NCBI RefSeq assembly: GCF_034190915.1 | Contig: NW_026947502.1 | Location: forward strand, 6,742,785 to 6,806,784 | Source: Cavia porcellus | Taxonomy: Eukaryota > Chordata > Mammalia > Rodentia > Caviidae | Length of the DNA stretch: 64,000 nucleotides | Direction of reading: 5' to 3' | Part shown: piece by piece, positions 34,206-45,400 of the stretch | How the letters are laid out: every line of letters begins with the position of its first letter | How positions within the stretch are numbered: position 1 is the stretch's first letter | Notes under the pieces: model-generated | What the model was told of the DNA's origin: nothing | The model's database searches: none | The model's input: the letters and a program-made list of their open reading frames with translations, nothing else | Translations under genes and position numbers: made by a program

Positions 34206-36854
34206 TAAAATGATTGTACTCACTGGGAGTTTATTGTGAACCCCTCTATTTCTCCATTCACCTGTAAACAGAGCTCTTGGGGTCATGCAAGGTGAAGCAA
34301 CACCTCCCTAAGCCCCATGCGCCTCCAAGCACCCCTAGACTGAGAACTCTGGGGTGCCAAGAACTTTCCACAGATCACTCATCGGTGTCAATCAGATGTC
34401 ATCTCTGAGAAGCCAGCAGGGCATGCTGGGCTCCTGAGGGTCTACGCTGGGCTCCGTGATTCCAAGGGCTCCCTTCTCCCCAGCACTTTGGTCTGGGAGG
34501 CTGAGCCAAGTGCGGGCAGATGCTCCCTCACTCTCACCTAAGCCTTTAAGAGGTTTGTAACTCCATCATCTCAGTGCCCCTGGGAGGGAGCTGCGGCAGA
34601 TTAAGCGATCCTGGATCCAGGCACTAAAGAATTCAGGGCCTCTTGGGTTTCTTGGCGAGGGTTCCCGGTGCATGCAGAGACTCTTCTCCAGAACAAGTGA
34701 AACTAATTCCTTCCAGGGCCATCAAAAGGCACTCTGTTGGCAAGAGGCTGCTAAGGCCTTATCTCAGGAGCCCTCTGTCGGTGGGAGGAGCCCTCGGTTG
34801 GTGGGAAGGCCAAAGTGAGTAGCTCAGGAGGCAGGACACCCCTGGACAAGCGAGAGGACTCTGGCAGGTTAACTGTGGGAAGGTCAGGGCTCAGGTGCTT
34901 CTGCAACTGGTCCTCAGGAATTTTCCACTATCCTGGGAATAAAGGGGAACAGGAGAGGAAGGGGAGGGGAGAAGGGATCAGCTGCTTAATCCTGCAGAGG
35001 CAGCGTGTCAGGTATCACCCCTTAACTATACTCAGAAAGGCTTTGTGTCCCTCCAGTCAGCTGCCACCTCTGAAGGGTTGTGTTTGAGGCCCCTTCCCAC
35101 TGCCCAAGGTGGGCATTTTGCAGATTAAAATCCAGCCCAACCCTCTGCTTTTCATGCACGAGGAGACCAAGGCTGCAGAGATGAGTACCTCCCCAGGCGA
35201 GCCAGGAGAAGAGGCAGCCTTCTCCTCCGCCCCAGGAGCAAGTGGAAATTGGAGCATTTGGGAGAACATTTTAGCAACACCTGTCACTGACTTAGACACA
35301 CATATTCCCCGGCCAGCAGCTACCCTTCCGAGAATTCACCATACAGAAAGCCCAGCGCAGGGTACAGAGACACACGTACACTGTTCTCTGTGGCATGCAT
35401 GGTTGGTGCAAGATGCCTCAAGAGGCAACACAGCGTATGCTGGTCACCAGAAGGTGCTGTGTGAAAGCTGATCCATTCCTATAACGAACCACTATGCACT
35501 CCCTGGAAAGGAAGAGGCAAATACAGCCACCGTGATGGACAGTATGAGCGGTGTTTCAAATTTAAAATAAAAAGGACGGCATAATGTCCTGTGTGCAACA
35601 ATAAGTGTGTCTAGAGATAGATACCAAGGTCTATGTACGATTCTATTATTGTAATATTTCTATTTCTAGAAAGATATGCAAGCAGTCTCAGCAGTCGGTT
35701 TACTCGGGTGGCGGCCTTCTTCATGGTTTGAGCTTTCTTTGGTTTGGTTTGTTTTTACCACATGTGTATTACTTCCATTACAAAAAGAAACCTGGTGGTC
35801 GCTGGCCAGGGAAAGTGTAGTTTCCCACTGTGTGCTGGGATTGGGGACAGAGCTGAGCCTCCTGGCTCCTCTCCTTCCGTGTCCACTCGTGGCCTTCTCT
35901 TCTGTGGCTGAGAACTGGAGGTGTAGAAACGGCTCTGGGCCACAGAGATGAGGACATTCGAGGGGTTCCGACTCTCACATTTTTTAACTGTGAGTAAATA
36001 TAGAGTGTATCAGTCCGCCCTGTTTGAGACTCAGTTTCTTCTTACGATGGTGCGTGGGGTGACACAGCGGAGCAGATGACCCCTGGTGCACTGAGACCCC
36101 ACGGTTCAGGCTGAGTCTCAGAACTGGGGAGCATAAGAGAACCCTGTGGGGGGGGGGTCCATTTTTGAGGTTGGGGTTCCCCCTGCTGGTCTCCACAGGT
36201 AGCGCTCCTAAACACGCACCAAGAGGATCTCCACTGTGTAACTTTAGGAAAGGACAGAGGTGTTTGGGGGTGCGGAGACACTTCCTGGCATCTAGCGGCA
36301 GGTTCTGCAGAAACCCTAGTCCCTACGATGAATGAGACAGTCGTGGCACGGTGACTCCTCTCACTTCCTGTATGGTTTTTGAAGGAACAAATGATGTGAG
36401 CTTTACCTCCGATTTCCCTGTGCAAATGTGAACATGTTTTTGTTTGTTTAGCTTTGCCTGGTTTTGCTCTGCTTTAAGATATCCTGATTCCCATTCATGC
36501 TGTAAATCAGGGGATGCTCAGCTCCGTCCCAAACGTGACAAAGTGTTGTTCATCTTATAAAATCCTTGGCTGCCAGTGCTGCCTGTGTGGGGGTCACCAG
36601 CTCAGTGCACTGGGTCCGCCTGCATTTGTGGCCCTGTCCCTTGGCAAATATATAACAAGAGAACTTTGCCACTTCCGTTCACAGGTGGAGAACACTGTTA
36701 AACTAGCAAACTATGAAATGCAGCTATTTCATTTGTATAAGTTGTTAAAATATATAACATTGTCATGCTGTGTTGCAAACTTTGGTACAGCACAGTAATA
36801 AAAAGCTATTGTAAAAAATTATGTATTCCCCCCCCCATCATGCTTTTTTCTTTT
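34206..36854. other. Intergenic with old L1-like trace
   Basis: 35270-35560 has weak L1-ORF2-end character ('gagaattcaccatacagaaa', 'cactatgcactccctgg'). 36120-36165 has a G-run. 36797-36802 is AATAAA followed by an A-run. A C-run lies at 36826-36836. No gene recognised. Confidence 0.45.
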
Positions 36855-37005
36855 TATCTTTTGGAGACAGAGGCTCACCGTGCAGTTTGGGGTGGCCTTG
36901 AACTCACTTTGTAGCCCAGGCTTGTCTTGAACTCACAGCAATTCTCCTGCTTCAGCCTCCCGAGTGCTGGGATTGCAGGCATGCACCACCACACTGGCTC
37001 CCACG
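36855..37005 (-). mobile_element. B1-type SINE
   Basis: 'cttttggagacagaggctca' ... 'gtgctgggattgcaggcatg' ... 'caccacactggctc'. Carries the doubled 'cttgaactcac' block. Confidence 0.93.
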
Positions 37006-39245
37006 ATGATTCTTATGTCTGGGGAAGATGAAAAATTATTGATGCGTCCTTGTTGAAAGCTCTTGTATCCTAGTGGCTCTTGCTGCTCTTCCTGGCCGCT
37101 AACCCAGGGATCCCATTCTTTGCTTTGTGCATCAGAATCACCTGGGAATTTTAGAAACACAGATGCCCGGGCCCCTCCTTGACCTGGTAAATCAGGCTGC
37201 AGCAGGACACCGGGAAGCACTACCATTAAACCTCGCAGGTGGGCTTTCCCCAAGCAGAAGTCGGGGCCGAGTCGGGATGGAGAGCGCATTTCCCTCCTGT
37301 CTGAAACGTCCCTGGTGAGCACTAAAGTCAGGGTTCTTTCCATCCCCACCCCACCCCCGGCAGGATTTTATGAGCTTGTGCTAGCCAGCCGGTCAGATGG
37401 GAAGCTCTGAGCCCACTCTGGCAGCAGTCTGAGCTCTGACACCCACTCAATGAGTGGACCTGGGGGCAGTGATGCTCTCTCCAAAGAAAGCAACGAGGTC
37501 CAAAGAAAGGCCAGACTCGCCATTCGATATGAAGTTCAGATCCACAGCAAATCATTTCTTGTTAGTAGAAATATGTCCTGCACATTGCATGAGACAGAAT
37601 TATATTCAATTTTGTGTTGCTTCTCTGAAATTCAAATTTCACCGGCAGTCTTAGGTTTTATCTGGCAGTCCTACTGGTGAGACTATTCTCTGGTTCTCTG
37701 AAACTCGGTTTCCCCACGGGGCAAAGGAGAGCGCAGTCTAGCCGGCCTCTGAGGGCCCCTGTGGCTCGGTTGCTGCGAAGCAGCGATCTCATAGCTCAGG
37801 CGGCCTTTCTCTCCAGCCACCAGGGGGCGCCCAGGCCTTCCTCATTTCCTGGGCTGGTCCCCCTGGCTCTGGGGGGCCATCTGGAAACCAGGCTGGACGC
37901 TGTTATTCAGAAAGGGAGAGGTGGGCATCGGAGAGTCTCTGAAGACAGGACCACGTCAGCCAGCTGCCTGTCCACATCATTTAAAGAGGGAACCGCTTGA
38001 GCCCTTGGAGGGCAGCCACTGGCCGGGGCTCAGATGGCTGATATGTGCCCTGCAGTCCTGACCTGGTCCGGGCCAGGGCCCCTTTGCCCCTTAGAGTACT
38101 CTTGTTTTTATTGTTGCTGTTTGTTTTGTTTTGTTTTTTGTTTTTCCCATTTCCAGTTGGATGTGTTTAACCCTTGAAGTCTTCCCGAGAAACCAAAAGA
38201 GACACCAGCCAGTCCCGAGCAGCCTAGACGGTGACAGTCCTGTATTGTTTCTCAAAGATGCAAGGAGTAAGAAAGGACAGGAATGGAGGGCCTGGGGGTG
38301 GGGAGAAAGAGGGAGCCCTCACAGTAAGGTTGAAAGAGGTAGGGGAGGAGGAGGAGGGGAGGATGGTGACAACTGATGAGCTTTCTCCGTGTTAGACGGC
38401 CAACTGCTAGGCGGGGACCATTGCTACCAGGATCTCCACCCAGCTGGGCGCTCTGTCCTCCCAGCAGCAGGAACGGGAGGGAGGGGTGCTCTGGGCTCTG
38501 GCTCCTTTGGCCTGGGCCCTTCCACTTTGCTTAAAGATGGCCCAAATGCCGTCCTCCTCCCCAAATGCCAGCTGCCCCAGGTGAGCTTTTGAAGAGGGCT
38601 CAGGGAGGGAGGGATGGATCTACTGGCCTGGGAGGTGACTTCAGGTGACTCATTTGGCTCTAGTTAGTACTGAATACTTTGTCATTAAGTTCTCCTCAGG
38701 ACTGATTATGAATCCGAGGTCTCCAGGAGGGTTTCCTTCAGCAACAAACAGAGCCTGGGGTGCCCCACGCCTGCACAGCACCCTTCTTTTCATTGAGTGT
38801 GTATTTTTTTATTGTGTTTATCGTTAAGGTGTGTTTCTATTCTTGGTAAATGAAGTTGATCTTCCGGCTAAAATAATGATACAGGTTCTTTTGACTGTCA
38901 AGGGTTTTGTGTGTGTGTGTGTGTGTGTGTGTGCACACATGTGCATGTGTGTGTCTGTGTTCAGCTTTAAAGGCAGGGAAGGATAGATGAAGGGTTTGGA
39001 AACAGAACACTGCCTGTTGGGATTCTGGGTCCTGAAGGCCTGGTCAACTCTGCCCCAGACAGGAGACAGTAGAGGGGGTCAAAGTTCTGGCTTCCAGCAC
39101 CCCTTCCTCACTGCCTCATTGTAAGACCGAGGCACCCAAGCCCGCTGTGCGTCAGAGGCGGGGGGCAGAGCTGGCGGGTGGAGCTGACCACCCGGGCTGG
39201 CCAGCCCCAGGTCTGCCTCTTCCATCCTTCACCCAGACGGCCAGG
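37006..39245. other. Intergenic with (TTTTG)n and (TG)n
   Basis: 38100-38147 is TTTTG-rich and 38909-38932 is pure TG. No gene recognised. Confidence 0.5.
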
Positions 39246-39579
39246 GTCACAGCTCCTGCCCTACCTGTAGTGACACCATTCGTGGTGTGTCATTTCCCAT
39301 GACTGCTCCCTGCCTTTGTCACGCTATTACAGAGAGCTGAGCTGGGACTCAGACAGCAGGATGCCCTCGGGGGAGAGCCGAACAGAGGTGAAACACATCT
39401 CAGCTGGAGACCCATCTGTTGGAGGCCGGACCTCAAGATAAAGATGAGATGACCGGGCCTGTGTGCTTTCTCGAGGGACAGACACCAGGCCTAATGAAGC
39501 CTCCGTGGACATCAGTCACTGTGGTGGGTGACAATGACCTCTGGACCCATCCTTTCCTAGAAAAAGCTTTGTTCCTTCC

Positions 39580-39875
39580 AGGCACTCTGGTTACATGACT
39601 GGCTTTCCCCATCGGATCCATGTTACCGCAGCACCTGTATGTGTAACCTTACTGGTTGATCATGGCTGTAACCCACATTGTACCCACATGAGTTCTGCTC
39701 TGGAAAATTTCCCGACAGCACAGGGTCACTGGGCACCCCATTTGGGTCCCTCTTGCCTCTCAGGACCTGTGTCTTTCCCTCCTAATAAATATCTTCCTAC
39801 TCTTTTTAACTTCCATTGGTCCTAGAATTTATTCTTTGGTCTTGAGAGAACACAAACTCAGAAGATCAGACATCT
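39580..39875 (+). mobile_element. Retroviral LTR-like remnant
   Basis: 'cctcctaataaatatcttcc', then 'ctctttttaacttc' and 'attctttggtcttgagagaa', resembles the poly(A)/R-U5 part of an endogenous retrovirus LTR. The left edge is unclear and may reach 39250. No retroviral genes seen. Confidence 0.45.
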
Positions 39876-40319
39876 AACAGGATGGGGGAGGCGCTGCTGA
39901 GCGAATGGATGCCCAGCCAGGATGTGGGCCCCGGGGAGGTGAGGCCCCATCTGACTTCCTCAGGAGACCGCAGGCCGCAGGGACCTCAGAAACATGGAGC
40001 AAGTGAGCCCAACAGCATGACAGTCACCTGCCTCCCGCTGTCTCTGCCCAGAGCAAGGGATGCCGAGGTGGGAGCATGCTGGGCTTGCATCCTCCTGTGT
40101 CAGGACCTAATCCTGACACATGCTGGCCAATCCTCTTCCTCCTCTCTCCCTTTAAGCATGAGAGAACACCCAAAGTGAGTTATTTTCTTTTCTTTTTAGT
40201 GATTGTATTACTTTTGTCATCACAAATATAAAGGGGAAAGTCTCGCCTTGACATCTGACCACTGTGTGGCCCACTGCACCTGAGCACATTTTTGGCCCTG
40301 AAATGTCACGGTAGTATGA

Positions 40320-40465
40320 CAGACAAGCTTTGGAAGGGGACCAAGAGCTAGGGAGGGGGCAGAAGGGAGTAGAAGGGGGTGAAAAAAATTACGATGTGCT
40401 ATGTGCACGCACCAACTCCACATGATGAGTAAAGTCATGTACTGCACAGGTATACTAATAAAATT
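40320..40465 (+). mobile_element. L1 3-prime UTR end
   Basis: The purine tract, then 'gctatgtgcacgcaccaac' and 'ctaataaaatttc', resembles the L1 tail at 4560-4715. Confidence 0.6.
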
Positions 40466-40469
40466 TCTT

Positions 40470-40578
40470 TTTTTTTTTTTTTTTGTCTTTTTCCTTTTCA
40501 TCGGTACCAGGGATCGAACTCTCAACTGCCTGCTTGCAAGGCAGGCGCTTATGCTGCTGAGCTAAATCCCCAGCCCCA
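40470..40578 (-). mobile_element. ID-like SINE, full length, young
   Basis: T-tail, 'catcggtaccagggatcgaa', and 'gagctaaatccccagcccc'. Flanked by a perfect 14-bp duplication TAATAAAATTTCTT at 40456-40469 and 40579-40592, in the tail of an L1. Confidence 0.93.
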
Positions 40579-40639
40579 TAATAAAATTTCTTAATCAGGT
40601 AACCCACAGATTTCTGATGAGCTCAAAGAGATCACCCCA

Positions 40640-41329
40640 TTCCACCAAGAGCGCTCAGCTGTCAAGCGCTTGAAACACAGGCAGTGTACTGAGGAGCTGA
40701 ATTTTAAATCTAAATCCACTCACACTCCTTTATGGAGCTACCATAAAGGACTGTGGGGGCCAGAAATGCTAGGCTCATAGCAAATACACAGTGTATCTAG
40801 TATCACTCATAAAACTCCCCCTAGCGACTAACCAATATTGCAACTAATACAGTACTACAATAACGTTAGCACTCTGTTGTACCTTAACTCATGATTGCCC
40901 GTACTCTTCCTCTGTTGCACCTATGACAGCTCACAATTTATATTCAACTGCACAATGATTAATGTCTCCTTTCCTGGAGTGTAAGCTCCGAACCTACAAA
41001 GGCTTTGTCTGTTTTGCTGCAACTGTGTCCCCCGTGTGATACAGAACAGACACAGAAGTATTTATTGAATACATGAATGAACAAATGTACGATGAATGAG
41101 ATTAATGAAAGTGCAATAATGAAAATGGGCGGGGCCAGAGGTAATTCAGTTCAAAAAAACGAGCTGAATTCGTGCTCAGAGGACGCCCACATCCTCTGTG
41201 TGCTGCCCTGGCACGCAGGTGTCCGGGTGATCACAGAGCACTGTTTGCGGTCCTGTGCACCCATGTCTTTGTGTGTCTCGGTAATAAAGTGGCTGAGACA
41301 AAGACACATGCAAAATCACCCGGGAAGGC
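40640..41329 (-). other. Probable extended SPARC 3-prime UTR / downstream flank
   Basis: On the minus strand several blocks resemble the long-form human SPARC 3-prime UTR as I remember it (for example GACAAAGCCTTTG, GAGCTTAC and TGAATATAAATTGTGAG near 40930-41010). A further AATAAA lies at 41060-41065 within a TTCATTCATG...AATAAAT stretch that resembles an old L2 3-prime end. Whether this animal uses a distal poly(A) site cannot be judged from sequence. Confidence 0.5.
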
Positions 41330-42439
41330 AGTTTCTAAGTCATTACTTTTTATTTTGAAAGATTCGTCAAACTCCTCACTTCATGGAGAGAGCTTGCATG
41401 ATTAATACGAAGCAGCTTTTTCATGAAATGCTTGGAGGTGAACGAGTTCTCAGCCTGTGAGATCTGACCATCCCAATGACTTTGATTAATAGGAGACAAA
41501 AGGGGGAAAGAAAAGGTGGAATATGCTAGAACATGTGTGACAGCCTTCCAAATATGAAAAAAAAACACAACCAATTCACCAACTCCACTTTCTCTTCATT
41601 ACAACTTTCCAAGTCTCGCTCTGGCTTTTGGCTTTCGTGCCTGAAACAGCCTCCTGGCCCGTGGAGCCCCTGAGAAGAAAGAAGCCTGAAGCCACCTAAA
41701 GAAGTAGGGAGGGAAGAGACCCTGTGGGACATGCGCATCTACCCCGCAGAGAACCACTGGCCACGGCCCCCACAAGCTGGAACAAACAGCCTCGTGTGCA
41801 AAGAAGTTGCTCAGAAGAGCGCAGGAGGAAATGGCCAGGAGAGTCCACGCGACCAGAACAGAGCCCAGCACCTCCCTCTCCCCTCTCAGCCAAGCCTGCA
41901 AACAAGCCCTGCTCTCTAGGCCCTGGCAGGCGGGCTCTCTCCCCACCTCTGGGCCTGCAGTCCCAGAAGCCACGCTGTGTCCGTTACTTCCTTTGCCTCC
42001 CCGCAGCCGCCCGGGAAGACCCCAGGCAGCCCGAACCCTGTGAACTAAAATGAGCGCGAAGGTCTGGCTCGGTGAATGCGAGCTTCAAGCAGAAGCACAG
42101 AGAGAGTCTGAGGTGCAGAGTGTGCGAGGCAGGGCAGCGTGGGCAAACCGGCCCCGCAGCCGGGAAGACACGGGGCAGAGCTGCAGCCTGCAGCGGAGAG
42201 GGACAGGGCCTTGAGTTAGTGGGTGAGCCAGAGGCCTCTGCGCGGAGTTACAAGTGAGAGTGTCAGGACGTGGGCTACGATTTCCTGTTTTAGCACCGTT
42301 AATGTCTATGTTAGCACCTTATCTCCAGGCGGAACAACCAACCATCCAAACATTTTAAACTTTGGGGGGGTTAGGGGAAAGAGGACGGGAAGGGACAGGT
42401 CAAAGAGAGAGAATCCGGTGGTGCGGGTGGAGGCTGGCT
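41330..42439 (-). other. SPARC: SPARC 3-prime UTR (main form)
   Basis: About 1.1 kb after the stop. It contains blocks that match the human SPARC 3-prime UTR as I recall it, including the end segment with CTTTCAAAATAAAAAGTAAT and ACTTAGAAACTGCC. Two GGTGCTA miR-29-type seed matches lie at 42291-42297 and 42312-42318. The cleavage site is estimated 15-25 bases beyond the signal at 41349. Confidence 0.88.
41349..41354 (-). terminator. SPARC: SPARC main poly(A) signal AATAAA
   Basis: Canonical AATAAA on the minus strand in the context CAAAATAAAAAGT, the same context as the major human SPARC poly(A) site as remembered. It lies about 1.09 kb after the stop codon. Confidence 0.88.
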
Positions 42440-42468
42440 TTAGATCACGAGATCCTTGTCGATGTCCT
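42440..42468 (-). CDS. SPARC: SPARC exon 10, coding part
   Basis: The acceptor TTTGCAG ends at 42469. Twenty-nine bases complete Gln294 and encode DIDKDLVI followed by TAA (42442-42440). Confidence 0.97.
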
Positions 42469-45400
42469 CTGCAAAGCAAGAAAAGACAGAATTTAAAACT
42501 GAGGCACTGCGTCCATGCCAACATGCTTACTGAGGGGTGGCCGGGTGCCCCCCGATCCACAGGAGCAGGGGCAGGAGCCAGTGACCAGCTCAGAGGGCCT
42601 GTCTTTAGGACATGAGGCCAAGTCCACTTCCTGCCGCCCCTCCCTGGCCTGCTGGTGCTCAGCCCAGAGCGAGGGCTAATACTGGAGGCAGGAGAGGGGA
42701 AGAGTCCTTCAGATGGACAGAAAAGAATCCAGAAGATGCCCAAGAGATGAAGGCCCAGCCAGACAGGGAGAGCAGGATACAGACAGACAGGCCCCACGAG
42801 GGACAGACATGCGGGCAGCCAGACAGCGCCCACCCTGTCCCACCCCAACCCCTGGCTGCTGCCTGCAGACACTCACGCTCCTTGATGCCGAAGCAACCGG
42901 CCCACTCCTCCAGGGCTATGTACTTGTCATTGTCCAGGTCACAGGTCTCAAAAAAGCGGGTGGTGCAGTGCTCCATGGGGATGAGGGGGGCACGCAGGGG
43001 GGCCAGCTCGGTGTGGGACAGGTACCTGTGGGGAAGAGGCGGGCGGCAGTGAGCATGCGTGAGGAACCGCACATACACACATGTGCACACATGCGCACAT
43101 ACACACACACACAAGTGTGAGCAGAGGGCCAGCAAGTCTGCCTTGTGGCACAGAAGGAAAGGTGTCCAGATCCTGGTCTTCTCTCTGCCTCAGACCTGCG
43201 GTGCTCTCCCTACAAGGGACTCTGGGAAACACTGTGACCCCAGATCTCCCAACCCCACCCGACCCACAGAAGGAGATGCATAACGTCTGAACAGGAAGGA
43301 ACTCTCCCTTTCACTGTACTAGTGGGGAAACTGAGGCCGGGGAAGAGGCAAGGACAAAAGCAAGGTCACCCACAGCTCTGAGACAAGACAAAGAGGAGGA
43401 GGAGGAGGCCCTCCTCGCCAGGCCAGAGCATATTCCCAAATGCAGTCCCCGCATCCCCATCTGGAAGCTCCCTCCAGGGCCCCGTGACCCTCTGAGGTCT
43501 GATTGCTTAGCCCGAATTCCAGATGTTCCCCCGTGACTTCCCCATCAGCCACAGAGAATGGCTCAGCTGGATCCTGGCCACAGCCAGGGCCTGGGAGAAG
43601 ACAGGCTGAGAGCTTCCCAGAGCCAGGAGAGCCGAGCCACCCAGGACAGCTTTCTGTTCAAGAGCAGGCCAGAAGGAACAGTGTCAGTTCTAGGCACTGT
43701 TAAGGTCCCTGGCTGGGCACCTCATGGACAGCACCACACATGTGTTCTCCAGCCAGCTGCCTCCGCAAGGCTGCTGCCCTGCTCTCCTGCTCACTGGGCT
43801 AGTGCAAGAGCCCTCAGCCAGGGCCTTGCAATGCAGTTGGGACCAATTCAAATCCTCCGGAACTCACGGGGCCTAGCTGGCTCTTCAGAACTGGCCTCAG
43901 AGTAGAGCTCAGACGTCTGGAGGGCTGTGCTGCTCCCACACTTTCAACTGAAGGACCTGAGGATACAGCTGTCCCACCCTAGCCCCAGCACTGCTGGAGC
44001 CGGTCCTAACCCTGAAGCTAATACATAACAGCCCAGCACTTGCAGACCTGAAGTGGTGTTTTCAGTCCCCCTGATGTCCGTCTTTGGGCTGGAGGGTCTC
44101 AGGGTTCCTCCTCACTGCCTGATGCCTACGTGTGGATGCCCCGGCTCCTGTCCCAGGCTCACTGTGGGCTCGGCGTGGGTGCAGCAGCTGCCACGAGGCT
44201 TTCTGGCCACATGCAGTGAGTGAGCTTCCCAGCCGTGACCCCTGATTGTCTACACCGGGGCCAAACCCGAATGGACCCAGTGGTCCCAAGGGCCCGGGAT
44301 CCTACCCGTCAATGGGGTGCTGGTCCAGCTGGCTGAACTGCCAGTGCACAGGGAAGATGTACATCTTGTAGTTCTTCTCAAAGTCCCGGGCCAGCAGCTC
44401 CACGGGGTGGTCCCCGGCCTCCAAGCGCTTCTCGTTCTCGTGGATTTTCTTCACCTGTGTAGGGACAGAGACGCTGGTAACCAAGGGTTCAGGGCAGACT
44501 GTCCAGGCCACCTCTGAAAAGCTGGGGCAAAGCTTACAAAGCGGGGAGGGGCATAGCCAGGAGCCAGTGATTCATCGTTCCCCAAAGTGGGGGTCGGGAG
44601 GCTTCTGAAGGCTGCTCCTTGGAGCTACCCACATAGAGCTCACCTGGGCAGTGTGTTCACTGTAGCTTCCTGGGCCTCGCTTTGGAGTCCCTGCTTCACC
44701 AGGACAAAGTGGGGCCCAGGAATCTGCATTTTATCAGCGCTATGGGGTGCTTGATACGCTCATGGCAGTGTGAGATTCTTGGAAAAAGGGACAGGGTTGT
44801 GTGTGTGTCCCTGTCTGCCGCTGGGCTGAGCACAGTGAACACACCTCCTTCCCCTGGGGCTGTCAGAGTCTCAGATTTACAGCCCATGAGGAGTCTTCGA
44901 GCACAGTGAGGAACAGTGGGTGCTGGCTTCCGGGGGGACCCACGATAGGCAGGATGGGTTGGATCTCAGGCAGCCCTAGGCCAGCGGGCCGCACATGCAG
45001 GCGCCCTGGAGCCGGCTGGAAGGGATCCACTCACTTTCAGCTTCTGCTTCTCGGTCAGCAGGTTGTTGTTCTCGTCCCGTTCATAGAGGGTCACCAGGAC
45101 GTTCTTGAGCCAGTCCCGCATGCGCAGGGGGAACTCGGTCAGCTCAGAGTCCAGGCAGGGGGGGATGTCTAGGGTCCAGAACAGCGGTGATCAGCCTGAG
45201 CTCCCGATCTCCCTTCCCCCACCACACCCATGCCCACTCTGTGCCAGTTGCTGCCCGGGACCACGAGCAAAGGTATTGGGAGATGAGCGCTTCTAAGGCG
45301 GGGAGGTGCGAGGCTGTGGCTGCTGCTTCCACGGCCTCGGTCCAGGCCCCACCTCCTGGGGACTCAGTTCACCCCCAGGGCCTGTGCCTTTCCTGGCGAT

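Noticed and set aside
36514..36798. 94-codon Cys-rich open frame ending at an AATAAA
   Set aside because: Looked like a possible small gene. The poly(A) signal overlaps the stop codon leaving no 3-prime UTR, no promoter or homology is visible, and the following A-run suggests a retroposed tail.
39250..39875. Endogenous retrovirus with genes
   Set aside because: Only an LTR-like end is recognisable, with no primer-binding site, gag, pol or env similarity beside it.
1..40600. Exons of neighbouring genes such as FAT2 or ATOX1
   Set aside because: Human synteny would place these outside a window of this size. No cadherin-repeat or metallochaperone (MxCxxC) coding block is seen in any frame.
42306..42872. 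188-codon open frame across SPARC intron 9
   Set aside because: It spans the intron and exon 10 in a frame other than SPARC's and overlaps the true last coding exon, whose splice sites are clear.
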